From an uncultured Acinetobacter sp. (lineage in GTDB: Bacteria > Pseudomonadota > Gammaproteobacteria > Pseudomonadales > Moraxellaceae): 42,556 nt of DNA. The stretch lies in the NCBI RefSeq assembly GCF_947626835.1, contig NZ_CANQTS010000020.1, positions 1 to 42,556 of the forward strand, given 5' to 3'. The position numbers and the translations under genes are program-made. Positions 33,388 to 42,472 of the stretch are shown piece by piece. Position 1 is the first letter of the stretch, and every line of letters starts with the position of its first letter. The notes below the pieces were generated by a model, which made no database searches, was not told where the DNA came from, and was given only the letters and a program-made list of their open reading frames with translations.

Positions 33388-34755
33388 TTAAACCAACGCA
33401 GTAATGGTTTTTTTCTTCCAGACAAATTGATAGTACAGACCTTGCATGAGGCATAAGCTAAAAAATGCCAATGCATAGGCATACCAAATGCCTTGTAAGC
33501 CCCACCAATGGCTAAACAAATAAGCACAAGGCACTTCAATCAAAATAATCGCCACAATATTAATGATCATGGGTACAGTGACCGTGCCACTGGCGCGCAT
33601 AATTGAGGCAAAAATGGCACTGGCGCCAAAAAATACAATTGACCACAACACAATAAATAACAGTTGTTGTCCTAGCTCAACCACTTTGGGGTCGGTAATA
33701 AACAACGCCATTAAATATTTAGAGGCTAAATAGCCTAAAATCACCAAGCCACCGGTAAACACAACATTCATGCCTAAAGCAGTACGTGTGACTTTGTTGA
33801 GTAAATCTGATTTACCTGCACCAATGGCTTGTGCGGCAAAAATAGAAGCAGCAATTGCAATAGATAGGGCTGGAAATTGAATATAGTTGAGTACTTGATT
33901 GACCGCACCATAAGCGGCCGTGGCTTCAGAACCATAACGATTGACCAAGCCCACAATCACTAAACCTGCCACAGACGTAGTCACCATTTGAATACCGGTA
34001 GGAATCCCTAAACGCAAAATAATTTTACTGAGTTTAGGTTGATGCCGAATTTGGCGTAACAAAGCTCGGTCAGGTTTTAAAGGATGATTACGCTTATTGA
34101 GATACACGGCTAAAAATAAGAGCACTGCCATATAACCCACAATGGTTGCCACAGCAGGAGCAACAATGCCTAATTTTGGAAAACCAAAATAACCGGCAAT
34201 TAACACTGGGGTAATCACCAAACCAATCGCGCTGGTCAGGCTCAATGCAATAAGCGGAGTGATACTGTCACCCACACCACGTAAAATAGAGGTATAAATA
34301 ATATAGACAAACAACAACGGGCTACCGCCCAACATCCATTGGACATACGGCAATGACAAATGCATCACGTTTGGGTCTGTACCCAATAACAATAGAATTT
34401 GCTTGGCAAAAATCACCCCAAAAGCAGCCACAACTGTGCCGCCAATCAGCGTCATAAATAAAGTCGAACCCACCACACAACGGACTTTTTCTACATTTTG
34501 CGCGCCCCATGCTTGACCCACAAGCACAGTGGAACCCGCCGATAGACCAATCACAAATGCCATTAAACAAAACAAAATCGGGAAAAATACCGCCACCGCA
34601 GCAATCGCATCCACGCCCATCATTTGTCCTACAAAAATGGTATTAATGGTGCCAGATAGGTTTTGTAAAATATTGGTGGCAATTAAGGGCAATAGAAAAA
34701 TCAAAAAGGTTTTCCATAGCTTACGTTCGCCCATTAAAGTTGGCTGTTGTGGCAT
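33388..34755 (-). CDS. MATE family multidrug efflux protein
   Basis: The 455-residue inner-membrane protein has about 12 helices and the internal duplication of MATE transporters. Both halves show the family start pattern: LPLIATNILQNLSGTINTIFVGQ at residues 22-44 region, and LGIPTGIQMVTTSVAGLVIV in the second half. MATE pumps export cationic drugs using sodium or proton gradients; Acinetobacter has several (AbeM and relatives), and this one cannot be matched to a named member by eye. It lies 70 bp downstream of the aminotransferase gene on the same strand. Confidence 0.9.
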   Translation of the reverse strand: MPQQPTLMGERKLWKTFLIFLLPLIATNILQNLSGTINTIFVGQMMGVDAIAAVAVFFPILFCLMAFVIGLSAGSTVLVGQAWGAQNVEKVRCVVGSTLFMTLIGGTVVAAFGVIFAKQILLLLGTDPNVMHLSLPYVQWMLGGSPLLFVYIIYTSILRGVGDSITPLIALSLTSAIGLVITPVLIAGYFGFPKLGIVAPAVATIVGYMAVLLFLAVYLNKRNHPLKPDRALLRQIRHQPKLSKIILRLGIPTGIQMVTTSVAGLVIVGLVNRYGSEATAAYGAVNQVLNYIQFPALSIAIAASIFAAQAIGAGKSDLLNKVTRTALGMNVVFTGGLVILGYLASKYLMALFITDPKVVELGQQLLFIVLWSIVFFGASAIFASIMRASGTVTVPMIINIVAIILIEVPCAYLFSHWWGLQGIWYAYALAFFSLCLMQGLYYQFVWKKKTITALV

Positions 34756-34825
34756 AGGTGATCCTGTTGTTGTTATGTACTCAGCTTAACCAAAGCTTAA
34801 CCGCGTTGTCTGTAGAATTTTTGCA

Positions 34826-35980
34826 TTAACAATTTGTTAGAATTTTTGCAGCTTGCGCTAAGGTTTGATCTTGTTTGGCAAAACAAAAACGAATTAAACG
34901 CAAATCTTGTGGGGGATGTTGATAAAACACTGAAATTGGAATGGCCACAATGCCATGTTGATGGGCAAGCCATTGGCACATTGCAACATCGTCTAAATCG
35001 GGACGGATGGCAGAATAATCCAGATTTTGGAAATAAGTACCTTGTGACGGTGTGAAGATAAAACGTGAATCTTGCAGTCCGCTATTAAACAGATCACGCT
35101 TGCGCTGATAAAACGCGCTTAAGCCTTGAATATGCTCAGGATGCTGTTGCATAAACTCTGCTAAAGCAGCCTGCACTGGGGTCACACCGCAAAAATTGGC
35201 AAATTGATATACCTGACGGAACAACTGCATCAGATGTGGCGCTGCAATACAGTAACCCGTTTTCCAACCGGTCACATGAAAAGTTTTACCAAAGGAGCCG
35301 ACCACCACACTACGCTGCCTTAACTCAGGAAAAGACAGTGCTGAAAAATGTCTGTGACCGTCATACACCAAATGTTCATAGACTTCATCTGAGAGCACCA
35401 CAATATTACTTGCTTGAATGAGTTCAATCAGATTCAGCCAATCTTGTTTTGACCACATACTGCCGCTTGGATTATGTGGTGTATTGACAATAATCATGCG
35501 GGTTTTGGTGTTGATAGCATCTTTAACCTGTTGCCAAGGGACTGAAAAATCAGGTTGTTGCAAGGCAATACGAACTGCTTTAGCACCAACCAGTTCGATG
35601 CTTGGAGCATAGCTGTCATAGCTTGGGTCAAATACAATGACTTCGTCACCTGCATTGACCAAAGCTTGAATGGTGCTAAAAATCCCAATGGTGGCTCCGG
35701 GAGTAATGCTAATTTCAGTGATCGGGTCAAGTTGAATATGATCACGGCTTAAAAATAACTCGGCGACTTGTTGGCGTAAGCTCGCTAAGCCATCACCGGG
35801 TGCATATTGATTGCTGCCGTGTAAAGTGGCATGGCTTAAACTTTCTAATAAGGCTTGTGGTGGGGCAAAATCGGGAAAACCTTGCGATAAATTGAGCGCC
35901 CCCAATTGCTGTGCCAGTTGGCTCATGATGCTAAAAATAGTCACCCCTTGGTTGGGTAATTTAGAGTGAAGTTCTAGCAT
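34826..35980 (-). CDS. Methionine aminotransferase-like PLP enzyme (YbdL-like)
   Basis: This 384-residue fold-type I aminotransferase matches E. coli YbdL, which prefers methionine, phenylalanine and histidine. Strong blocks include NLSQGFPDF (30-38), FDPSYDSYAP, NTPHNPSG (166-173), LSDEVYEHL (196-204) and the PLP lysine Lys232 in SFGKTFHVTGWK. It may act in methionine salvage (transamination of ketomethiobutyrate) or general amino-acid turnover. The C-terminus RLIRFCFAKQDQTL is also conserved. It precedes the MATE gene. Confidence 0.92.
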   Translation of the reverse strand: MLELHSKLPNQGVTIFSIMSQLAQQLGALNLSQGFPDFAPPQALLESLSHATLHGSNQYAPGDGLASLRQQVAELFLSRDHIQLDPITEISITPGATIGIFSTIQALVNAGDEVIVFDPSYDSYAPSIELVGAKAVRIALQQPDFSVPWQQVKDAINTKTRMIIVNTPHNPSGSMWSKQDWLNLIELIQASNIVVLSDEVYEHLVYDGHRHFSALSFPELRQRSVVVGSFGKTFHVTGWKTGYCIAAPHLMQLFRQVYQFANFCGVTPVQAALAEFMQQHPEHIQGLSAFYQRKRDLFNSGLQDSRFIFTPSQGTYFQNLDYSAIRPDLDDVAMCQWLAHQHGIVAIPISVFYQHPPQDLRLIRFCFAKQDQTLAQAAKILTNC

Positions 35981-36045
35981 GGCAGGCTCTTATTAGAATG
36001 AAATGATGCTTAAAAATAGCATACATATCGCACATGTTTTAAGGC

Positions 36046-37350
36046 TTAAATGGCATATTCTACAATCGCGCGGATGAGGCCTAATGCCAAACCAATGAAC
36101 GCACCCACCACAACGCCATTGACCCGAATCATATGTAAATCGCCACCGACCTCATTTTCAATTTTGTCGATCATCTCTTGTGAATCCCATTCATGAATAC
36201 GTTCACTAATAAAACGAATCACTTTTTCACTGTATTGATCGGACAAGGTCACTGCCATAGTGGCAATGCGAGCATTGAGTAAGTCGCGTACTTGTGCATT
36301 TTCGGCAATGTTGCGTCCTACTTGCATAATCGCAAGGCGTAGGTTTTCCGCAATGCCTGAATTTTCCTGCTGTAAATCATGTTTAACTGCATCAAATAAA
36401 ATGACTACAGCACCACTGATAAAATTTAACACCTGTGGGCTATCGAGCAGCGCGTCTTTAGCACGATTTAAACTTAAACTTGCTTGCGATTGAGGATTAC
36501 TTAAATCCTGCATATAACGACGTGCACTGTCTTCAATTTTTAAACGCCATGGATGGTCGGGGTCAGCAAGCATGGCTTCTAAACGCTCGACCATAGAATC
36601 AATACTGCGCTGTTTAACATCAATCCCAATGAAACTTGCCCCTTTGGCAAATTTAGATACCCCGAGTTCCTTAAACAGTTTACGCATCATTTCACGGGTA
36701 TCTTCTGGATGATTAAGCATCCATACATGTACCACATCTAAACCCCGTTGTAATACATCCTGATGGAAATCATTGTCCAAGACGGCATGAAGCATTTCAC
36801 TGGCCAAAGCATTGACCTTGGTATTTTTAACCCATTGCACACTGTTACTTTGGATAAAACGACCAATTTGTTTTTGCCCCACAAAATCGAATACTTTAGG
36901 CAAGGTTTGTTGCAAAACTTGGGTCACTTGGCGGCTATTGTCATGCGTTGCCAACCACTGGCCTGCGGCTAAACTTAAATCACTGTTGGCCAAACTTTTT
37001 TCCACCACCTGTGGCGATAAAAAGTTTTCTTGCACAAAACGCCCCATAGATTGGGCAATACGGGCTTTGTTGCGTGGAATAATCGCGGTGTGATCACGTA
37101 AAAATTTTGGAATCGGTAAACGCCCAAAAGGATTGCGAAACAATACCGTAATTGCGTACCAATCGGCTAAGCCACCCACCACACCTGCTTCGGCTGAGAG
37201 CATTAAAATATGAATTAGCCATACATAATCGGGCAATAGTTTTGCAGCAATCATGAGTGCTAACCAAATCAGCACAGCAATAACTAAAGCAATCGTGGCA
37301 AAGCGTTTGCTGCGTGCTAAGTTGGGCGAGGCGGTCTGTGGTGTGGTCAT
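36046..37350 (-). CDS. DUF445 family membrane protein (YjiN-like)
   Basis: The 434-residue protein has N-terminal membrane helices (about 17-36 and 42-60), and one C-terminal helix (about 412-430). The long middle part is helical and mostly polar. The motif GGLADWYAITVLFRNPFGRLPIP following helix two, and IPRNKARIAQSMGRFV, are the hallmark of DUF445. Function is not known for the family. It precedes no obvious operon partner; the lipoprotein gene upstream ends 14 bp before it, so the two may be co-transcribed. Confidence 0.9.
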   Translation of the reverse strand: MTTPQTASPNLARSKRFATIALVIAVLIWLALMIAAKLLPDYVWLIHILMLSAEAGVVGGLADWYAITVLFRNPFGRLPIPKFLRDHTAIIPRNKARIAQSMGRFVQENFLSPQVVEKSLANSDLSLAAGQWLATHDNSRQVTQVLQQTLPKVFDFVGQKQIGRFIQSNSVQWVKNTKVNALASEMLHAVLDNDFHQDVLQRGLDVVHVWMLNHPEDTREMMRKLFKELGVSKFAKGASFIGIDVKQRSIDSMVERLEAMLADPDHPWRLKIEDSARRYMQDLSNPQSQASLSLNRAKDALLDSPQVLNFISGAVVILFDAVKHDLQQENSGIAENLRLAIMQVGRNIAENAQVRDLLNARIATMAVTLSDQYSEKVIRFISERIHEWDSQEMIDKIENEVGGDLHMIRVNGVVVGAFIGLALGLIRAIVEYAI

Positions 37351-37364
37351 AGTGCATCCAAAGT

Positions 37365-37910
37365 TTAAGGTAAAGGCGCAGTTAAAACGTGTCCTGTAGG
37401 ACTTAAGCCATATTTTTGTCCAAGGGATTGTAAAATTAAGCGCGCATCAAAAGCATCATGAGGTGTATTTTGATCTTTATAACATTCAATGCTATAGGAC
37501 ACTTGAATAGGATCAAGATTGACTATGCGTGGTTGGTCAAAAAATGGATCATGCCCATAATACGGACGACGCGAATAAAATCCATATGGATAATAATGTG
37601 GGCTTGAATACACCACCGCTTGACGAGGGGCTTGTTGTGCACGGTTACTTGGGTCATCTAGGATCTTAAAATGGCTAAATCCTTGATTTAAGGTCGTTTG
37701 AGCAGCTTTAACTAAGGTGATTTCTTCGGCAGTGGCATAGCTTAAATTCGGGCGGGCTTGAAAACTAATGCGATAGCTTTGGCTGTTGAGCGGATAGGCA
37801 GCAAATTGCCCCAGTTGATCAAAAGTCAGGGGTTGTTTAGGGGCGCTGGCACAGCCTGCAATAGTCAAACTTGCTGCCAATAGGCAGCTTAAACCAAATA
37901 AACGTGACAT
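37365..37910 (-). CDS. CC0125/CC1285-type lipoprotein
   Basis: The 181-residue protein is a lipoprotein with a signal peptide ending at IAGC (Cys20). The segment YRISFQARPNLSYATAEE followed by LVKAAQTTLNQGFSHFKIL is the recognisable core of the CC0125/CC1285 lipoprotein family. A Tyr, Pro and His-rich patch (HYYPYGFYSRRPYYGHDPFF, about 105-124) is typical of that family's low-complexity region. Function is unknown. It lies between the DUF924 gene upstream and DUF445 downstream on the same strand. Confidence 0.82.
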   Translation of the reverse strand: MSRLFGLSCLLAASLTIAGCASAPKQPLTFDQLGQFAAYPLNSQSYRISFQARPNLSYATAEEITLVKAAQTTLNQGFSHFKILDDPSNRAQQAPRQAVVYSSPHYYPYGFYSRRPYYGHDPFFDQPRIVNLDPIQVSYSIECYKDQNTPHDAFDARLILQSLGQKYGLSPTGHVLTAPLP

Positions 37911-37950
37911 GAGGTCAGCTCCTGTGTTGAATGTGACAACCGTTTAGTGG

Positions 37951-38490
37951 TTAAAAACTGCTGTTCGGTTGTTGTAAAAATTCCAATTCTTCTTCGGTCG
38001 ATTGACGTCCTAAAATCTCATTACGATGTGGATAGCGTCCAAAACGGTCAATAATGTTTTTATGCTTGATTTCATAATCTAGATTATGAGGATTAGCCAA
38101 AGCTTCAAACAGCTTAAGTGCCTCAACGTGAACCACAGCTGATTCACTGTGCATAAATGGCAGATATAAAAAGCTACGTTGTTCTGCGGTTAATGCTTGG
38201 TCTAAACCTTGAGCGATAGCTTCTTGAGCAAGGCTCAGTGCTTGGGCATCTTGGGCAAATGCGGCAGGGGTGTTGCGATAGACATTACGTGAAAACTGAT
38301 CTAAAACCAGAATCTCGGCTAAGCGTCCTTCAGCACTGCTGCGCCATTGCCATAACTCAGCTTGCTGGGCTTGTTGTAGTACTTTGCCAAAGTCTGTGCG
38401 TAAACGTTGGTCAAAGTCATTGCTTTTGGCAAACCAAAATGGGCGAGTGTCGTCATTAAACCAAAAATCTAAAACCTGTTGATATGGCAT
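37951..38490 (-). CDS. DUF924 family protein
   Basis: The 179-residue cytosolic protein matches DUF924: VLDFWFNDD near the start, ILVLDQFSRNVYRNTPAAFAQD in the middle, and FLYLPFMHSE and FGRYPHRNEILGR later. The family is helical with a TPR-like look; function is not established. It is on the strand opposite to gshA, with a 211-bp divergent spacer holding the gshA promoter. Confidence 0.9.
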   Translation of the reverse strand: MPYQQVLDFWFNDDTRPFWFAKSNDFDQRLRTDFGKVLQQAQQAELWQWRSSAEGRLAEILVLDQFSRNVYRNTPAAFAQDAQALSLAQEAIAQGLDQALTAEQRSFLYLPFMHSESAVVHVEALKLFEALANPHNLDYEIKHKNIIDRFGRYPHRNEILGRQSTEEELEFLQQPNSSF

Positions 38491-38623
38491 GCGCTAAACC
38501 TCTCGTTGTGAGCTGTAAATTTATATTAATCACAAAATTGCCATGTCTTGTAGGGTAACTTTGTGATAAAAAATTGCCAAAAATACAACAACTGTTTGCT
38601 TTTGCAGGATACACCCCCTAAGG

Positions 38624-38648
38624 TTGACAGCTGAATTCAGGTTATAAT
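38624..38648 (+). promoter_or_regulatory. Candidate promoter of gshA-dsbB with an internal palindrome
   Basis: A perfect TATAAT (38643-38648) lies 54 bp before the gshA start. A perfect TTGACA (38624-38629) is upstream, but the spacer is only 13 bp, shorter than the usual 17. The 10-bp palindrome CTGAATTCAG (38631-38640) sits between them and could be an operator. Confidence 0.45.
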
Positions 38649-38701
38649 GTTTAAACTGAAAAATTTATTTTGGTAATTTCTTTCTAATAGGCGAGATAAG
38701 A

Positions 38702-40279
38702 ATGAGTCAACCCGAATCGACCTCTCAAGCTACACTTCCGACTTGGGTAGAGCCGTCTTTATTTAAAGGCATGCTACGTGGCATCGAACGTGAATGCTTA
38801 CGTATGCAAGCCGATGGTCTGATTGCACAGACAGACCATCCTCAAGCGCTTGGTTCGGCACTGACTCATCCGCATATTACCACTGACTATTCAGAAGCTT
38901 TGCTGGAGTTTATTACCCCACCACAAACCAGTATTCAAAAAGCATTAAATTACTTAATGGATATTCATACGGTGGTGCATCGTCATTTGCCTGAAAATGA
39001 GCATTTATGGCCGATGTCGATGCCATGTATGTTGGATGAAGACGAAGAAAATATTCGTTTGGCTGAATATGGCTCATCTAATATTGGGCGTTTTAAAACT
39101 TTGTATCGCCGTGGTTTAGGCGTGCGTTATGGCCGTCGTATGCAGACCATTGCCGGCGTGCATTACAATTTATCTTTCCCTGACAGCGTATTTAGTGCCT
39201 TACAACAACAAGAAAGCGATGACTTATTAAAAAATATGTCGTTGCAGGATTATCGCAGCCATCGTTATTTGGGTTTAATTCGTAATTTTATTCGTTTAAC
39301 GCCATTGGTAATGTTTTTACTAGGTGCAAGTCCAACAGTGCAGCCGTGTTTTATGCATGGTCGTGAACATCATATGTTGCCACTGACGCGTGGTACGTTG
39401 TATGTGCCTTATTCAACTGCATTGCGTATGGGCAATTTTGGTTATCAAAATTCAGCGCAAAAACAATTGGGTATTCACTACAATAATTTGCAAGATTATC
39501 TGAGTGGTTTACAACAAGCGGTCAAAACGCCGTATTTGGTCTTTAGCCGCTTAGGTTTAGACGATGCCCAAGGTGAACCATTACAAATTAATGATCACGT
39601 ATTACAAATTGAAAATGAATACTATAGCTTGGTACGTCCAAAGCAAGTGCCGCAAAGTGGTGAAACACCATCACAAGCTTTAGCCAATCGCGGTATTGGT
39701 TATATCGAATTACGTGCAGTTGACATTAACCCGTATAGCCCAATTGGCATTGATGAAAATACGGCAGGTTTCTTAGAAACCTTAGCCACGTATTGTTTAT
39801 TACAAGACAGTCCAGCCTTGTTAGATCCAGAAATGGCAGAGATTGAAAAAAATCAAGCCGAAGTGGTCAATCGTGGACGCGCTGAAAATGCAGTGATTTT
39901 GGTAGATGGGCAACGCATTCCAATTGAAACATGGGCACAAGGCTATTTAGATGCCATGCAGCCGATGAGTCAATTACTGAATAAAACTTATAACAACTCC
40001 ATTTATAGCAATGCTATGCGTGTTATGCAGCAGCGTATTCATGAAGTGAATGACAGCTTATCTGCTATGGTGGTGGGTGATACCCGTGATGCTGGTGGTA
40101 TGTGGCAATTGGGCTATTCGTTATTGCAAGATCACGAAGAATTATTTAGCCAATATCCATTAAGTGAAGAAACTGAACGTTATTTTGATGACTTAGCACA
40201 AAGTTCGTTACAACAACAACAAGCGCTTGAGCAAGAGCAAACCATGAGCTTTAGTGACTACTTGGCCGCTTACCGATAA
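38702..40279 (+). CDS. gshA: Glutamate-cysteine ligase
   Basis: GshA makes gamma-glutamylcysteine from glutamate, cysteine and ATP, the first step of glutathione synthesis. The 525-residue length matches the gammaproteobacterial type 1 enzyme (E. coli, 518). Family blocks include GIERECLRM (27-35), DYSEALLEFITPP, QTIAGVHYNLSFPD and YIELRAVDINPYSPIGID. gshB is not in the window. dsbB follows 12 bp downstream on the same strand, so glutathione and disulfide formation genes are likely co-transcribed. Confidence 0.96.
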   Translation: MSQPESTSQATLPTWVEPSLFKGMLRGIERECLRMQADGLIAQTDHPQALGSALTHPHITTDYSEALLEFITPPQTSIQKALNYLMDIHTVVHRHLPENEHLWPMSMPCMLDEDEENIRLAEYGSSNIGRFKTLYRRGLGVRYGRRMQTIAGVHYNLSFPDSVFSALQQQESDDLLKNMSLQDYRSHRYLGLIRNFIRLTPLVMFLLGASPTVQPCFMHGREHHMLPLTRGTLYVPYSTALRMGNFGYQNSAQKQLGIHYNNLQDYLSGLQQAVKTPYLVFSRLGLDDAQGEPLQINDHVLQIENEYYSLVRPKQVPQSGETPSQALANRGIGYIELRAVDINPYSPIGIDENTAGFLETLATYCLLQDSPALLDPEMAEIEKNQAEVVNRGRAENAVILVDGQRIPIETWAQGYLDAMQPMSQLLNKTYNNSIYSNAMRVMQQRIHEVNDSLSAMVVGDTRDAGGMWQLGYSLLQDHEELFSQYPLSEETERYFDDLAQSSLQQQQALEQEQTMSFSDYLAAYR

Positions 40280-40291
40280 GAGGATAAATTC

Positions 40292-40786
40292 ATGCGCTAC
40301 AGTTATCGCATGTTGAGTGGAATTTTATTTCTAGCCAGTGTCGTAGGTATGGCATTTGCGCTTTACCTTGAGCATGTACAAGGTTTAAATCCATGTCCAT
40401 TATGCGTGTTTCAGCGTATTGGTTTAATGCTGTTGGGCTTATTTTCCTTATTAGGAATGTTGCATAACCCAAAGGCGCAATGGCTTAAACGTGGCTATGC
40501 TGCCTTGGGAACACTTGGTATTTTATGGTCGGCAGGTGTTGCAGCACGGCATGTCTGGTTGCAAACATTACCCCCAGATCAAGTACCCAGTTGTGGGCCG
40601 GGCTTAGATTACTTGGTGGATGCACTACCGCTTAAAAGTGTGCTACAGCAAGTGCTCTCAGGCTCAGGTGAATGTGCTGTGATTGATTGGACGTTCTTAG
40701 GTCAATCTTTGCCCGTCTGGTCATTGGTATTTTTTGCAGCTTTAAGCCTGCTGAGTGTGTGGCAATTGGTGCGACGCTATGCATAA
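40292..40786 (+). CDS. dsbB: Disulfide bond formation protein B
   Basis: DsbB reoxidises DsbA and passes electrons to quinone in the inner membrane. The 164-residue protein has four membrane helices. The first redox pair is Cys35-Cys38 (NPCPLC) and the second periplasmic pair is Cys101 and Cys128, as in E. coli DsbB; Arg42 of FQRIG is in the expected quinone site. GAGG lies upstream of the start in the short gap after gshA. A terminator follows. Confidence 0.95.
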   Translation: MRYSYRMLSGILFLASVVGMAFALYLEHVQGLNPCPLCVFQRIGLMLLGLFSLLGMLHNPKAQWLKRGYAALGTLGILWSAGVAARHVWLQTLPPDQVPSCGPGLDYLVDALPLKSVLQQVLSGSGECAVIDWTFLGQSLPVWSLVFFAALSLLSVWQLVRRYA

Positions 40787-40790
40787 AAAA

Positions 40791-40817
40791 AATCCTGCCC
40801 ATAAGGTGGGATTTTTT
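40791..40817. terminator. Terminator between dsbB and the alpha/beta hydrolase gene
   Basis: The arms AATCCTGCC (40791-40799) and GGTGGGATT (40805-40813) pair with two G-T wobbles around a 5-nt loop, followed by T to 40817 and preceded by an A run. It serves the convergent dsbB and hydrolase genes. Confidence 0.8.
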
Positions 40818-40820
40818 ATG

Positions 40821-42143
40821 TTAAGCAATATTTGATTGTGCAACATTGGTAAAATATTCATGTCGTTGCGTGTCTTTTTGAGCTTGAGAAGGTGGATACA
40901 GCCATGAGGCCACTTGTTCAGCCACACTTGGATGATATTGAATTTCAAAATGATTTAAGCCATAAAAGACTGCTTTATGGGCTTGTGGTACATTTAAAGC
41001 CAAACGCGGATTTGGATGCTCACCCAAAGCACTTTCTACACTGACCAAATAATCACCCAAAATTTTTAAAGCAAACTGTTGTCTGTTTTCATGCTCTAAA
41101 GTACCTGCCACCAAAAAAGTATTGATATGTGACGGTAAAGGTGCTGGTTTACGACTATCGTTAATTGAACCAAGCCTTGCGTCGTGATATTCCCAATCAT
41201 CATCACGCACGCTACCATGACGTAAATCTAAAATGCCATTGCTGCGAATGTTGACCAAATGAGCAAATAATTTAACGATGGGCAAACTGCCAATTTTTTG
41301 TTGCATGGTAAAGCTAAACCGCTCTAAACCTGCACCATGATGCGGCGAGCCTAAACACACCAAATTTTCTGTTCTATACAGCCAATCTTGTAGATCTTGT
41401 TTGGCATAAAATAATGCGCTACGTGCTACCAATCCACCCATGCTATGCCCAATAAAATCAATACTGCTAATTTTGGGATGACGTGCCACTAAATCCGCCA
41501 ACAGATTGGATAAGCTACGACCATTGGCAGAAATGCGTCGTCCGGAATTGTAGTTTAAATACAGCAAGGTTTTGTGACCGCGTTGCATCATAATTTTATC
41601 GGCAATGCCACTGTGGCGCGTGTTGCCCCAATCAAGATGGCTCATACACACCCCATGAATAAAAATCACGATTTTTCCGGCTAAATCGCCTTGATGTAGT
41701 TCACCGTAATGGTCATAAAGCGCCATAGGCACCGCAAGCGGATTATGATGTTGGAATAAATGATGCCCCAATACACCATTTAAAATGCCGACTAAAAAAT
41801 GCAAAGCAGGCGTGAGCTTTTTTTGCCTTAAATTGGGAAATTTATTGACTAAATGTCGTAAACCCGGCGCCAATAAAAATTTGCCATAATGTTCAGAGGT
41901 TTGAGATGCAAACTGATACGCTTTTTTGATATAGGGCAGTTGCATGATTTTTTGACTTTGTAAGTCATTAATACCCAATATTTTAAATAAAATTTCACGT
42001 TGAATGGCAAACACCAAATGATGCACACCGCCAGCCAAGCGTGAGCTTAACAGTTGTGCCACACCCTCCAAAACATCGGCTTGGCTTAAAGGTCGATCAT
42101 CAATACGACAATAGGTTTCATGTAGTGGGGTTAAACTTGGCAT
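40821..42143 (-). CDS. Alpha/beta hydrolase (lipase/PGAP1-like)
   Basis: The 440-residue protein is an alpha/beta hydrolase with a helical N-terminal part (about 1-150) and a hydrolase core (about 155-410). The nucleophile is Ser234 in GHSMGG (232-237), and the oxyanion loop HG lies at 163-164 (FIHGVCMSHLDW). A C-terminal His in YGLNHFEIQYHP (about 394-405) likely completes the triad. The pattern DFIGHSMGGLVARS and CLGSPHHGAGLER is typical of lipases or PGAP1-like esterases acting on triacylglycerols or other esters. No signal peptide is visible. The substrate is unknown. Confidence 0.88.
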   Translation of the reverse strand: MPSLTPLHETYCRIDDRPLSQADVLEGVAQLLSSRLAGGVHHLVFAIQREILFKILGINDLQSQKIMQLPYIKKAYQFASQTSEHYGKFLLAPGLRHLVNKFPNLRQKKLTPALHFLVGILNGVLGHHLFQHHNPLAVPMALYDHYGELHQGDLAGKIVIFIHGVCMSHLDWGNTRHSGIADKIMMQRGHKTLLYLNYNSGRRISANGRSLSNLLADLVARHPKISSIDFIGHSMGGLVARSALFYAKQDLQDWLYRTENLVCLGSPHHGAGLERFSFTMQQKIGSLPIVKLFAHLVNIRSNGILDLRHGSVRDDDWEYHDARLGSINDSRKPAPLPSHINTFLVAGTLEHENRQQFALKILGDYLVSVESALGEHPNPRLALNVPQAHKAVFYGLNHFEIQYHPSVAEQVASWLYPPSQAQKDTQRHEYFTNVAQSNIA

Positions 42144-42472
42144 AACAGCGCATACTCACGATCAAATAGATGCACAGGCAGCATGACCAGCTGAAAAACA
42201 ATCAGATGCAATTAACATAACGTGCTTGATTGATTTTTTGCTTGGTTTTTGTCCAACAATAGCCACTCTTTATGCATAAATACCGGTATAGGTTGCGACA
42301 ATTTTTGTCGTGCAACTGTGGCATCAGGCTATGTCTGTCGGCGCAGTTATGTAACTATATACTTCGCTCGTCGCTTGAAGATGCTGTTACGAAGCACTTT
42401 GCCATCTGTAGCTAAAGTGGGCTTTTATGGATACATATCTACCGACAGATGCATATTTTAGATTATGATCTT
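42144..42472. other. Gene-poor spacer with hairpin and inverted repeats at the right end
   Basis: No convincing gene was found. The spacer has a hairpin (GTTGCGACAA at 42292-42301 with TTGTCG-T-GCAAC at 42305-42316, one bulged T). It also has an inverted pair TCTGTCGG (42334-42341) and CCGACAGA (42442-42449), 116 bp end to end. It leads directly into the octamer array. The promoter of the hydrolase gene probably lies in its left part. Confidence 0.6.

Noticed and set aside
34783..34802. Direct repeat AGCTTAACC twice upstream of the MATE gene
   Set aside because: Two 9-bp copies 2 bp apart in AT-rich DNA between two co-directional genes; too short to call an operator without conservation data.
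36812..37093. Forward-strand frame inside the DUF445 gene
   Set aside because: It is antisense to a well-supported family gene and its product is rich in Cys and Trp with no family resemblance.
42249..42461. A 70-codon forward frame before the octamer array
   Set aside because: It crosses a hairpin and inverted repeats, has no ribosome binding site and an atypical Cys- and Arg-rich composition.
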